15,756 nucleotides of DNA from DATFJZ01 sp046482845 (GCA_046482845.1 JAWOEJ010000084.1:1-15756); one strand, 5' to 3'. Numbered from the stretch's first letter, positions 8,354 to 15,050 are shown. Notes: generated by a model from the sequence alone, not told the origin. Made by a program: numbers and translations.

Positions 8354-9040
8354 TTACCAGGCTTCTTTTTCAAGACGTTTGTAGATATACATTAATTGTT
8401 TCTGATTCAGTTCCCCGATGTTTTCATTGATCCATCTTAAATCCCCTGATGCAAGGGCTGCTTTTGCTGCTGAAGAAAGAGTGTACTCCTGCAGGGCAAG
8501 GCTCCCCTGTTCCATGAGTGTGCTGGAAAACCATTGATCTTCATAGGTCCTGTTCAATATCTTGAGTACCTCGCGTTTTTCAATGGACGGATCCATTTTC
8601 TGGTCAAACTTTTTTAAGGCTTCTTTTTCTATTTTTGACAGGTTAACTTTCAGAGCTTCATGGATGGTTGTTTTGATCTGGTCTTCTGTAAAGGGCTTTG
8701 CCAGAAAATCATAGGCCCCTATTTTCATGGCGTCAACTGCCAGGGCACTGGTGGCGTATCCTGTCATGACCACGATTTCTGTGGACGGTTTGATTGCTTT
8801 TACCTTTTTGATTACTTCCATGCCGTCTATGTCCGGGAGGCGCAGATCAGCCATGAGCAGGTTGTAGTCAGCTTTGTCTATGGCTGAAAGGGCGCCGTAC
8901 CCTGTTGCCTCAAGGGCTACTGTATACCCGTCTTCAGTGAGGATCATTTCAAGGCCCTTTGCCACATTAAGATCGTCTTCCATGATAAGGATATTCTGAT
9001 GATTTGTTTTGTCCTTTGTGATTTCTTTTACTGCACTCAT
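8354..9040 (-). CDS. Response regulator with receiver plus unassigned helical C-terminal domain
   Basis: This 228-residue protein has an N-terminal receiver (residues about 15-130): acidic pocket E21, D22 and D23, phosphoacceptor D65 in MADLRLPD, switch T93 in VMTGY, and K115 in LAKPF. The remaining roughly 100 residues are predicted largely helical and polar, ending KQLMYIYKRLEKEAW. I see no helix-turn-helix, GGDEF, HD-GYP or AAA motif there, so its output is not assigned. The ATG at 9040 with AAGGAGAGAC just upstream is preferred over a 37-codon in-frame extension to 9151, which lacks a ribosome binding site and would overlap the promoter. A sigma-54 promoter lies upstream and a strong terminator downstream, so it is monocistronic. 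The kinase at 6895-8169 could be a partner, but this is only inferred from position. Confidence 0.9.
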   Translation of the reverse strand: MSAVKEITKDKTNHQNILIMEDDLNVAKGLEMILTEDGYTVALEATGYGALSAIDKADYNLLMADLRLPDIDGMEVIKKVKAIKPSTEIVVMTGYATSALAVDAMKIGAYDFLAKPFTEDQIKTTIHEALKVNLSKIEKEALKKFDQKMDPSIEKREVLKILNRTYEDQWFSSTLMEQGSLALQEYTLSSAAKAALASGDLRWINENIGELNQKQLMYIYKRLEKEAW

Positions 9041-9091
9041 TTTGTCTCTCCTTTGTTTTGGGTTTAATTTATTCTCTTTATGAGCAGTAAA

Positions 9092-9108
9092 AGCATAAGG
9101 TGTGCCAG
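9092..9108 (-). promoter_or_regulatory. Sigma-54 (RpoN) -24/-12 promoter
   Basis: The minus strand reads CTGGCACACCTTATGCT (9108-9092). The -24 GG and -12 GC dinucleotides are in the exact spacing of the TGGCAC-N5-TTGC consensus, with one mismatch in TTGC (ATGC). The predicted start, near 9081, lies about 40 bases upstream of the response regulator ATG. A sigma-54 activator is encoded nearby at 10162-11568. Confidence 0.72.
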
Positions 9109-9146
9109 CGTGTGGAAACAAAACAAATAAAAAATTGGACGAACAT

Positions 9147-9181
9147 AACACACTGATTATTAAGGCTTTTTAATCTGTGTT
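9147..9181. promoter_or_regulatory. Candidate upstream activator dyad
   Basis: An interrupted inverted repeat, AACACA-CT-GATTA (9147-9159) with TAATC-TGTGTT (9171-9181), is centred about 80 bases upstream of the predicted sigma-54 start. That is a usual position for an enhancer-binding-protein site. Whether the NtrC-type protein encoded here binds it is inference. Confidence 0.35.
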
Positions 9182-9391
9182 GCCTTAGAGATCAGATCCT
9201 TGTTCCAAGGGGTAAATTTTAAAAAATCGTATAAAAAAAAATATAAAAAAATTGTCTTCTGTGTTAATTGTTTATAATTATTGATAAAATATCCGTATAA
9301 AAAAAAATACGGGTCCCGGGATAAAAAATATACGCCAGGGGTTCAGTACAGGCATAAAAAGGCTTGAACATCGAGTTTCAGGGTCAGGTGC
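9182..9391. other. AT-rich intergenic stretch without a gene
   Basis: I see no plausible coding frame here. The stretch holds long A runs and a six-pair inverted repeat CCGTAT/ATACGG with an A8 loop at 9293-9312, followed by the palindrome CCCGGG. It ends with GTTTCAGGGTCAGG (9374-9387), which may be a worn remnant of the interspersed repeat found further right. No canonical terminator for the DUF3786 gene is visible. Confidence 0.5.
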
Positions 9392-10036
9392 TTATTTTTC
9401 AATCAGGCTGATGATTTTTTTGGAGGTATATTCCCCCACGTCGGCAAGGCCGTCAACCGGCATGAACTGGTTGGCATTGTTTGAAAAAAGACAGGTTACC
9501 GATGCGGGAAAATCCTCATCTGCCTCATAGAAAATATAGCCCAGGGCAACTTTAGGCAGAGGATACACCATAAAGGAAAAATCCCCTGATGTACCGGATA
9601 AGGAGGCCTTTCCTCCAAAAGCACAGTATATTTTCTCCATGTTGTTTTTTATTTTTGTGAGAAAAGGGACAAGTACCTGTTCTGTATGAGTTGTAAACGC
9701 CCCGGCATAGGGCATGCTGCCTGAAAATTCCTTAAAGGCGGTCAAGGGGGTTTCAATGCAGATTTCTGTTCCTGCATGCAAAGCATACAGAGAAATAAGA
9801 ATACCTGTCACCGAAGGGGCCTGTTTTCCGGACAGACTGATGTTGTCCGGCGCAAGGGTACAGTCTTCTCCAAATGCCCTGAAACTGAAAAGATTTCCTT
9901 TTTGCTGTGCTGGAAGTCGATCACTCAGATCTCCAGGCAGGGCCTTGTATAATCTGTTTAAATTGTTCTGAACAATTTTTTGGTAGTTGTCCATTATTTT
10001 TTTCAGGATGCTTTTTATATGAAAGCCGTCAGCCAT
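9392..10036 (-). CDS. DUF3786 domain protein
   Basis: This soluble protein of 214 residues (or 200 from an internal start) matches the DUF3786 family, which I recall mainly from anaerobes and whose function is not established. Family-like stretches are LYKALPGDLSDRLPAQQKG near the N-terminus and YPLPKVALGYIFYEADEDFP with CLFSNNANQFMPVDGLADVG near the C-terminus. There is no signal peptide, membrane helix or cysteine cluster. The start is uncertain: ATG 10036 follows a tandem repeat and has no clear ribosome binding site, while ATG 9994 (MDNYQKIVQNNL) begins where homology seems to begin but is also poorly preceded. It lies 125 bases after the NtrC-type regulator gene on the same strand and may be cotranscribed with it. 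Confidence 0.8.
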   Translation of the reverse strand: MADGFHIKSILKKIMDNYQKIVQNNLNRLYKALPGDLSDRLPAQQKGNLFSFRAFGEDCTLAPDNISLSGKQAPSVTGILISLYALHAGTEICIETPLTAFKEFSGSMPYAGAFTTHTEQVLVPFLTKIKNNMEKIYCAFGGKASLSGTSGDFSFMVYPLPKVALGYIFYEADEDFPASVTCLFSNNANQFMPVDGLADVGEYTSKKIISLIEK

Positions 10037-10044
10037 CAGTACTC

Positions 10045-10132
10045 AGCTAACAGCTAAAAGCTAACAGCTAAAAGCTAACAGCTAACAGCTAAAAGCTAAC
10101 AGCTAAAAGCTAACAGCTAAAAGCTAACAGCT
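10045..10132. repeat. Heptanucleotide tandem repeat (AGCTAAC/AGCTAAA)
   Basis: Twelve uninterrupted 7-bp units and a partial thirteenth fill the gap between the NtrC-type gene and the DUF3786 gene. Unit ends alternate C/A (a 14-bp unit AGCTAACAGCTAAA) except for one doubled AGCTAAC at 10073-10086, the mark of a one-unit slip. The array begins 8 bases upstream of the DUF3786 ATG at 10036. TAG stop codons occur in all frames of the minus strand, so it is not coding. Confidence 0.95.
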
Positions 10133-10161
10133 TTCATTCTTCGTTGTGGCCGGATCGATGA

Positions 10162-11568
10162 TTATGGTCCGGCCATGCCGGTTATATTGTGTTTTTTCAG
10201 TAATGTAGAGAAATTGGAGCGCTGCATATTCACTTTTTTTGCCGCTTTTGTGATATTGCCGTCTGCTGCATCAAGGGCCTTTTGCAGGAATTGTTTTTCA
10301 ATTTTGCTGAAATTTTCCTCAAGAAACCGTTTTTTGGCAGTTTTGAGCTCCTCAATGTTTTCCGGGACCAATGTCTTAGACTGGCTGTTGTTTTTTGCTG
10401 GAAAATTTTCCATTATATCCCTGTGGTTCACCTGTTCCAGATCCGTCATGATGACAAGACGTTCGACCACATTTTTCAACTGCCTTACATTCCCCGGCCA
10501 GTCAAAGTCTACAAGGGCTTCAAGGGCCTCATCTGTGAATCCGTTTATTTTTTTTCCGGTTTTTTTACAGAAAATTTTAAGAAAATGGTAAACCAGGATG
10601 GGAATATCATCTTTTCTTTTTCTCAAGGGCGGAATCTGTATGGGAAATACGTTTAACCGGTAAAAGAGATCAGAACGGAAATCCCCTTTTTTAACCATCT
10701 GTTCAAGCTGCACATTGGTTGCGGCAATGATTCTGGCATTGGTCTTTTTTATTTTGCTTGAGCCGATGGGTTTATATTCTCCGGTTTCAAGTACCCGTAA
10801 CAGCTTGCCCTGAATATCCAGAGTGAGATTTGAAATTTCATCCAGAAACAAGGTGCCGTTGCAGGCGGTTTCAAAAATTCCGGGTTTGGCAGCATCCGCT
10901 CCGGTGAACGCGCCTTTTACATGGCCGAACAATTCACTTTCCAGAAGAGAAGATGAAAGGGTGCTGCAGTCAACCGCCAGAAAGTGGCTGGATGCTCTTT
11001 TGCTGTGGACATGGATGGCATTGGCAAAGAGTTCTTTGCCTGTGCCGCTTTCTCCAGCGAGGAGAACCGTGCTGTCCATGGGGGCAACCCGTTTGATTGT
11101 TTCAAATACATTGACAATGAGTTTGTTTTTTCCAAGGATATTGCTGAAATCATATTTCTGGTAAAGCTGTGCTTTTAGATGCTGATTTTCTTTTATAAGT
11201 CTTTTACCTTCAAGGGTTTTGTGAACCGACTGGATCAGCTGTTCCTCAGAGAACGGTTTGGTGATAAAATCAGATGCCCCGTTTTTCATTGCGTCAACCG
11301 CATTGTTTACGGTTCCGTATCCTGTCATCATGATAACACAGATGTCATTGTCTTTGGGATTGATCTGCTTTAGAATTTGAATTCCGCACATATCGGGCAG
11401 TTTTATGTCCAGAAGCAGAAGGTGAAAATCTGTTTCTGCAGTTTTTTCCAGGGCAGTTTTTCCGTTTACCGCTGTGTCAACCAGATACCCCTGTTCCTCA
11501 AGGATCATTTTACCGGCTTTGCAGATAACAGGTTCATCATCCACAATCAGAATTTTTTCTGCACTCAT
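10162..11568 (-). CDS. NtrC-family sigma-54-dependent response regulator
   Basis: A 468-residue bacterial enhancer-binding protein that activates RpoN promoters. The order is: receiver (about 4-120; D10, D11, phosphoacceptor D54 in LLLDIKLPD, T82, K104), AAA+ ATPase (about 143-370; Walker A GESGTGKE at 172-179, sigma-54 contact loop GAFTGA at 219-224, Walker B GTLFLDE at 238-244, WPGNVRQL at 357-364), and a FIS-type helix-turn-helix at 436-462 (DGNITKAAKKVNMQRSNFST). The ATG at 11568 preceded by AAAAGGGAAA is chosen. An in-frame upstream extension to 11706 would run through an interspersed repeat and the end of the DUF190 gene. The neighbouring sigma-54 promoter at 9092-9108 is a likely target. 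No kinase lies immediately beside it, so the partner could be the kinase at 6895-8169 or one elsewhere. Confidence 0.95.
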   Translation of the reverse strand: MSAEKILIVDDEPVICKAGKMILEEQGYLVDTAVNGKTALEKTAETDFHLLLLDIKLPDMCGIQILKQINPKDNDICVIMMTGYGTVNNAVDAMKNGASDFITKPFSEEQLIQSVHKTLEGKRLIKENQHLKAQLYQKYDFSNILGKNKLIVNVFETIKRVAPMDSTVLLAGESGTGKELFANAIHVHSKRASSHFLAVDCSTLSSSLLESELFGHVKGAFTGADAAKPGIFETACNGTLFLDEISNLTLDIQGKLLRVLETGEYKPIGSSKIKKTNARIIAATNVQLEQMVKKGDFRSDLFYRLNVFPIQIPPLRKRKDDIPILVYHFLKIFCKKTGKKINGFTDEALEALVDFDWPGNVRQLKNVVERLVIMTDLEQVNHRDIMENFPAKNNSQSKTLVPENIEELKTAKKRFLEENFSKIEKQFLQKALDAADGNITKAAKKVNMQRSNFSTLLKKHNITGMAGP

Positions 11569-11584
11569 GTGTTTCCCTTTTATT

Positions 11585-11652
11585 CGATCATCACGTTTTT
11601 TTATACCTGACCTTGCTCTCCAAAAATCAGACACTGAAACTTGATTATCGCG
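11585..11652 (+). repeat. Interspersed palindromic repeat, copy A
   Basis: A 68-bp copy with imperfect terminal inverted repeats: CGATCATCACGTTT at the left and the complement of CGATAATCAAGTTT at the right. The right arm runs from CCTGACC (11606) to TTGATTATCGCG. It lies between the NtrC-type gene and the DUF190 gene and contains the last codon and stop of the latter. Confidence 0.8.
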
Positions 11653-11992
11653 TTTTAATCTTTTCGCTGCGGTAGCTTTTAATATGAATTTCCTGAATGG
11701 TGGCAAGCCCTTCTTTTACAGACCGGTCTATAAAAGGGAGAAACCCCTCTATCTTCTCAGGTGTATCAATAATTTCTATAATTATTGGGAGGTCTTCTGA
11801 CAGTCTCAGAATTTTTGTGGTATGAATTCTGGAATGGGCGCCGTACCCAAGCATTCCCCGGAGGATTGTTGTCCCTGCCAGTCCCTCTTTTCTTGCCTGC
11901 TGTATGATCCACTTGTAAAGGGGAATCCCCTGGTACCTGTCGCTTTCGCCGATAAAAATCTTTAAAAGTTGTCCTTTTTTGTGAAAAGTCAT
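11645..11992 (-). CDS. DUF190 family protein next to the fluoride channel
   Basis: This 115-residue soluble protein matches the DUF190 family, small proteins that commonly accompany crcB and share the ferredoxin-like fold of PII-type trimers. Recognisable parts are LLKIFIGESDRYQGIPLY near the N-terminus, EGLAGTTILRGMLGYG in the middle, and LRLSEDLPIIIEIIDTPEKI. The ATG at 11992 is preceded by AAAGGAGG with short spacing. The gene starts 15 bases after the crcB stop, so both should form one transcript. A role in modulating fluoride export is plausible from gene linkage but is not demonstrated by the sequence. Its last sense codon and stop (CGA TAA) lie in the end of an interspersed repeat. Confidence 0.88.
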   Translation of the reverse strand: MTFHKKGQLLKIFIGESDRYQGIPLYKWIIQQARKEGLAGTTILRGMLGYGAHSRIHTTKILRLSEDLPIIIEIIDTPEKIEGFLPFIDRSVKEGLATIQEIHIKSYRSEKIKTR

Positions 11993-12007
11993 GATCCTCC
12001 TTTATTT

Positions 12008-12385
12008 TCAGATCATTTTTGAAAGAATAAAGCCTGTCCATACAGACAAAAGCCCAATACAGATCTGAAGCATTATATTGGCCAGGGTGGTGAGAATCTG
12101 CCCATCCCGGGCAAGGATAAAACTTTCATAGCCAAAGGTTGAAAAGGTCGTAAAGCTTCCAAGCACTCCGATAAATAAAAACATTCGAATCTCAGGGGAA
12201 AAGATCTGCCTCTCTTCCATAAGGCCTCCGCCCATGCCAATTAAAAAGCACCCGGCCATGTTTACGGTGAACGTGCCCAGTGGAAAGGATAATGATCCAG
12301 AATAGCGTGATACAAGGCCGGCTACACCATAGCGCAGAATTGAGCCGATGAATCCGCCGACTCCCACATAAAGACAATTCAACAA
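12008..12385 (-). CDS. crcB: CrcB/Fluc fluoride ion channel
   Basis: This 125-residue membrane protein with four predicted helices (about 3-24, 36-57, 66-88, 98-122) belongs to the CrcB/Fluc family, dual-topology dimers that export fluoride. Diagnostic motifs are GGFIGSILRY at the N-terminus, the pore asparagine in TFTVNMAGCFLIG, and the phenylalanine-box and sodium-site region GVLGSFTTFSTFGYE. The start is TTG at 12385, seven bases after AGGAG. No in-frame ATG lies nearby. A perfect-consensus sigma-70 promoter stands upstream, with a leader of about 74 bases. I looked for a fluoride (crcB-motif) riboswitch in this leader and did not find one. The leader consists largely of a copy of the interspersed repeat. 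Confidence 0.94.
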   Translation of the reverse strand: MLNCLYVGVGGFIGSILRYGVAGLVSRYSGSLSFPLGTFTVNMAGCFLIGMGGGLMEERQIFSPEIRMFLFIGVLGSFTTFSTFGYESFILARDGQILTTLANIMLQICIGLLSVWTGFILSKMI

Positions 12386-12417
12386 TAAACAACTCCTTTA
12401 CTCGATTTTTTCAGATC

Positions 12418-12464
12418 CCTGACGCCTCACAGGTAAATATCAATATTAAAAAATCTGACCATTG
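12418..12464 (+). repeat. Interspersed palindromic repeat, copy E (second arm type)
   Basis: This 47-bp arm runs from CCTGACGCCTCACAGG to AATCTGACCATTG and matches the reverse complement of the left arm of copy D (13494-13540) at roughly 80 percent of positions by eye. It occupies the crcB leader. Confidence 0.7.
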
Positions 12465-12465
12465 A

Positions 12466-12494
12466 ATTATAGTATTGTTGAAAAAAAGTGTCAA
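12466..12494 (-). promoter_or_regulatory. Consensus sigma-70 promoter of crcB-DUF190
   Basis: TTGACA (12494-12489), a 17-base spacer, and TATAAT (12471-12466) match the sigma-70 consensus at all twelve positions. Transcription would begin near 12459 and read the repeat copy E into the leader. Confidence 0.8.
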
Positions 12495-12537
12495 TTAAAT
12501 CCCGGGTGTATTTGTATGGATAATTGTAAAGTTAGGG

Positions 12538-12568
12538 TTTACTTAAAAACACAATTCAGCTATATAAT
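12538..12568 (+). promoter_or_regulatory. Possible sigma-70 promoter of the phosphodiesterase gene
   Basis: The -10 box TATAAT (12563-12568) is perfect. The -35 candidates TTTACT (19-base spacer) or TTACTT (18-base spacer) are poor. It is in the right orientation and about 125 bases upstream of the start codon. Confidence 0.35.
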
Positions 12569-12600
12569 CTGGGTAATAAATATTGTTAAGTGTTTTAATT

Positions 12601-12644
12601 CGATGATCAAGTTCTTGTATCTGGTTTTTGGAGAACGGGGTCAG
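12601..12644 (-). repeat. Interspersed palindromic repeat, half copy C
   Basis: A 44-bp reverse-orientation arm starting CGATGATCAAGTTCTTG and ending GGGGTCAG. It matches the right arm of copies A and B but has no opposite terminal repeat. It lies just upstream of the phosphodiesterase gene. Confidence 0.8.
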
Positions 12645-12693
12645 TTGCATGAATCCTGCCCTTTACCTTGGTGATAAAAAGGGTGATAAAAAA

Positions 12694-13512
12694 ATGGTTA
12701 AAAATATTGCCCACAGGGGAGGGGGATGTCTTGCCCCGGAAAATACAATTATTGGCGCCCAAAAAGGGTATGAAGCAGGGGCGGACCTCTGGGAAACAGA
12801 TGTTTCCATAACCAGGGACGGGCATCTTATCCTTTTTCATGATGATTTTTTGGGCAGAACAACCAATGCCGACAAGGTTTTTCCTGGCAGAAAAACAGAT
12901 CTGGTGGCGGATTATACCCTGTCTGAAATCAGAATGCTGGATGCAGGGGCAGCTTACATTGAAACAGATCCCTTTGATCAGATAAAAAAAGGAAGTATTG
13001 ACAAACAGGATCTTTTGAGCTTTTACGGGGAAAAAGTGCCAGGACTTGAAGATGCGCTTTTGTTTACAAAGAACAGAAACTGGAAGATAAACCTTGAATT
13101 AAAGGATCAGCTGGGTGTGGACAGGAACTATCCCATTCCCAGGCGGGTACTGAATGCCATTGCCCATGTAAATATGGCAGAAGACCAGGTGGTTATATCC
13201 TCTTTCAGGCACTCCTGGCTGAAACAGATCAGGCAGGCAGCACCAGGCATTGAGATCCAGGCCCTGCTGGGAAAAGAGGATACAGGGCCGATTGACTGGG
13301 GTGATTTTGAATTTCAAGTGTACAATGTGAATTGTATGCTGATTGATAAAAACCAGATAAACAGGGCAAAAGACAAGGGAAAAACCATTAATCTGTTTAC
13401 TGTAAATGACAGAAATGAGATGGCCCGGTGGATCAGTTCCGGGGTGGATGGGCTGTTTACCGATTATCCCCATGTTCTTGCTGATCTGATACGCGAAGAT
13501 CAAGTTTTTTAA
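12694..13512 (+). CDS. ugpQ: Cytoplasmic glycerophosphodiester phosphodiesterase (GDPD family)
   Basis: A 272-residue enzyme that hydrolyses glycerophosphodiesters to glycerol-3-phosphate and an alcohol. The GDPD fold signature is clear: AHRGGGCLAPENT (catalytic His and the Glu metal ligand) at residues 5-17, WETDVSITRDGHLILFHDD (metal ligands Glu and Asp, second catalytic His) near 33-51, NLELK in the middle, and the C-terminal strand VDGLFTDYP. There is no signal peptide, so it is of the cytoplasmic UgpQ type. ATG 12694 is chosen because AAGGGTGAT precedes it and the domain begins at once. In-frame ATG 12649 or TTG 12628 would add 15 or 22 residues, the latter inside a repeat. The last residues (REDQVF) are encoded by the start of another interspersed repeat. 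Confidence 0.92.
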   Translation: MVKNIAHRGGGCLAPENTIIGAQKGYEAGADLWETDVSITRDGHLILFHDDFLGRTTNADKVFPGRKTDLVADYTLSEIRMLDAGAAYIETDPFDQIKKGSIDKQDLLSFYGEKVPGLEDALLFTKNRNWKINLELKDQLGVDRNYPIPRRVLNAIAHVNMAEDQVVISSFRHSWLKQIRQAAPGIEIQALLGKEDTGPIDWGDFEFQVYNVNCMLIDKNQINRAKDKGKTINLFTVNDRNEMARWISSGVDGLFTDYPHVLADLIREDQVF

Positions 13513-13587
13513 TGTTGACATTTACCTGTGAGGGGTCAGGCCTGACCGCATTTTCGAGAAATCAGATATAAAAATCTGATCATCGGG
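13494..13587. repeat. Interspersed palindromic repeat, composite copy D
   Basis: A 94-bp element formed by two arms joined at the perfect palindrome GGTCAGGCCTGACC (13534-13547). The left arm is the second arm type in reverse, and the right arm matches copies A and B. Outer ends CGAAGATCAAGTTTTTT and AAAAATCTGATCATCG are imperfect inverted repeats. It begins inside the end of the phosphodiesterase gene. Confidence 0.82.
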
Positions 13588-13621
13588 TAATAAGGTAAAT
13601 AAACCTGAAAAAAGGGGAGCC

Positions 13622-14227
13622 ATGATATCTGAAGAAAAGGTTCTGTGTATTAAAAGAGCGCATCTGCCGGCAGAATGGATTAAAGAAAAAAGCATTGTCA
13701 GGCTTGACTTTCAAAGTTTTTACGGGATTTGCGCAGAAGCGGGATATCACTGGATGGAACGGGGGGAAATAGAACAAGATCCATCCGTTAAGCAGATCAT
13801 TCCATATATTGTTGTTCAGACAGCAGCAGGTGATCAAACAGCTGTTTACAGAAGAAAGGGCAGTGAGCAAAGGCTTCATGATCTCTGGTCTGCCGGGATA
13901 GGGGGGCATGTGAATCAGAAAGACATTTCAGGCATAGGTGACGGGTTTGAAGAGATTGTCAAAACCGGCATGATGCGGGAACTTGATGAAGAATTTTTAA
14001 ATTGGCCACAAAACCAAAAGCCGGTTTTTTGGGGGACCATAAATGAAGAAAAAACAGATGTGGGCAGTGTTCATTTAGGGGCTGTCTTTAAAATTACAGC
14101 AAAGGATATTTCAAGGTTTACACCGGGCAGCGAGCTTGTGGATTTTAAATGGGCGGATACTGTAAGTCTTTCCTCCCTGAACATGGAGTTGTGGTCAGGG
14201 CTTGCCCTGGAGCTGTTGTCCCGATGA
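13622..14227 (+). CDS. Nudix-like hydrolase with a degenerate Nudix box
   Basis: This 201-residue soluble protein has a Nudix-type fold signature. GIGGHV at 92-97 precedes a divergent Nudix helix in which RELDEE (119-124) retains the metal-binding RE-x-x-EE core and an upstream Glu (E110 or E111) is present. The usual Gly after the box is replaced (RELDEEFLN), and the glycine spacing to the first Glu is off by one. It may therefore be a Nudix subfamily with unusual substrate. The substrate cannot be inferred. The ATG at 13622 follows AAAGGGGAGCC, and the N-terminal 60 residues form an extra segment ahead of the Nudix domain. Its TGA overlaps the ATG of the next gene (ATGA), indicating cotranscription and translational coupling. 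Confidence 0.8.
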   Translation: MISEEKVLCIKRAHLPAEWIKEKSIVRLDFQSFYGICAEAGYHWMERGEIEQDPSVKQIIPYIVVQTAAGDQTAVYRRKGSEQRLHDLWSAGIGGHVNQKDISGIGDGFEEIVKTGMMRELDEEFLNWPQNQKPVFWGTINEEKTDVGSVHLGAVFKITAKDISRFTPGSELVDFKWADTVSLSSLNMELWSGLALELLSR

Positions 14228-14889
14228 TAGAGAAATGCCAGAGATGCGGTGAATGCTGTGAAAAAGGCGGGCCTGCCCTGCATATTCAGGATATTGATTT
14301 AATAAGAAAAAAAATCATTCTTCCAAATCATCTGATCACGATCCGGAAAAATGAACTGGCCTATGATCCGGTCAGGGATTCAGTTGAACCGGTTAAAGCG
14401 GAGTTTTTAAAGATTGGCGGCACCCATGGAAAATGGACCTGCCGGTTCTATGACAAGACCCGCCATGGATGCCTTATCTATGAGAACCGGCCCCTGGCCT
14501 GCCGGGTGCTAAAATGCTGGGATACCGCAGATATTCTGACCCTTTCCGGAAAAGACCTGCTGTCACGTTTTGATCTGGTGGAGAAAGACAGTGTTATGGC
14601 AGAAAAAATAAAAGAATACGATTCCCTTTACCCCTGCCCGGATATGCAGATGATTTCCAGGAAAGGGCCCCGTTCTTCAAAAAAGGTTGTCAGACATTTT
14701 GAAGAAATGATAACAAATGATTTAAGTTACCGGTTCAATGCGGTTAAAGCGCACAATCTTTCGATTTCAGAGGAAATGTTTTATTTCGGCAGGCCTCTTT
14801 TTCAATTGTTTCAGGCACTTGGCTTTGGTGTGAGTGAAACTTCCAGGGGCATCAAGTTAAGTTTTAAAAAAAGAAAGGACAATCCTTAA
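14224..14889 (+). CDS. YkgJ-family cysteine-cluster protein
   Basis: A 221-residue soluble protein of the YkgJ/UPF0153 group, thought to bind zinc or iron. The N-terminal cluster C5-x2-C8-G-x-C11-C12 (CQRCGECC) is followed at about residues 78-100 by further ligands in TCRFYD, HGCLIYENRPLACR and the adjacent KCWDT. The rest is helical with no membrane segment. The start is ATG 14224, which overlaps the stop of the Nudix gene by ATGA. An in-frame upstream ATG at 14149 lies deep in the Nudix gene and would add 25 residues before the conserved cysteines, so it is rejected. Function is unknown. The overlap suggests a shared process with the Nudix protein. Confidence 0.88.
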   Translation: MIEKCQRCGECCEKGGPALHIQDIDLIRKKIILPNHLITIRKNELAYDPVRDSVEPVKAEFLKIGGTHGKWTCRFYDKTRHGCLIYENRPLACRVLKCWDTADILTLSGKDLLSRFDLVEKDSVMAEKIKEYDSLYPCPDMQMISRKGPRSSKKVVRHFEEMITNDLSYRFNAVKAHNLSISEEMFYFGRPLFQLFQALGFGVSETSRGIKLSFKKRKDNP

Positions 14890-14955
14890 CCTCATGTTGA
14901 AACTGACCGGGGTAAATATGGCGGCAGCACATTTTTTTTAACATTACTATTACTT

Positions 14956-15025
14956 TGATGATCAGGTTTTTTTTTATGCCTGACCCTGTTCTCCAGAAAC
15001 CAGATACAAAAACTTGATCATCGCG
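14956..15025 (+). repeat. Interspersed palindromic repeat, copy B
   Basis: A 70-bp copy with the best terminal inverted repeats of the set: TGATGATCAGGTTTTT at the left and AAAAACTTGATCATCGCG at the right. The right arm starts at CCTGACCCTGTTCTCCAG. It fills the gap between the YkgJ-family gene and the YjbQ gene. Confidence 0.85.
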
Positions 15026-15050
15026 TATCATCGATGAAAAGGGGATAAGA

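Noticed and set aside
9041..9151. 37-residue N-terminal extension of the response regulator
   Set aside because: It has no ribosome binding site and would include the sigma-54 promoter; ATG 9040 has a good site.
9293..9312. Terminator for the DUF3786 gene
   Set aside because: The stem is only six pairs with the T run inside the loop and none after it; kept only as a structural note.
9361..9391. Sixth full copy of the interspersed repeat
   Set aside because: Only GTTTCAGGGTCAGG and a weak CATCGAG resemble the family; too short to claim a copy.
10045..10132. CRISPR array
   Set aside because: Units are only 7 bp with no unique spacers; it is a simple tandem repeat.
11569..11706. 46-residue N-terminal extension of the NtrC-type regulator
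   Set aside because: It overlaps the DUF190 gene and is encoded by an interspersed repeat; the receiver starts directly after ATG 11568.
12386..12460. Fluoride riboswitch ahead of crcB
   Set aside because: I cannot find the conserved crcB-motif elements, and the leader is explained by a repeat copy also present at 13494-13540.
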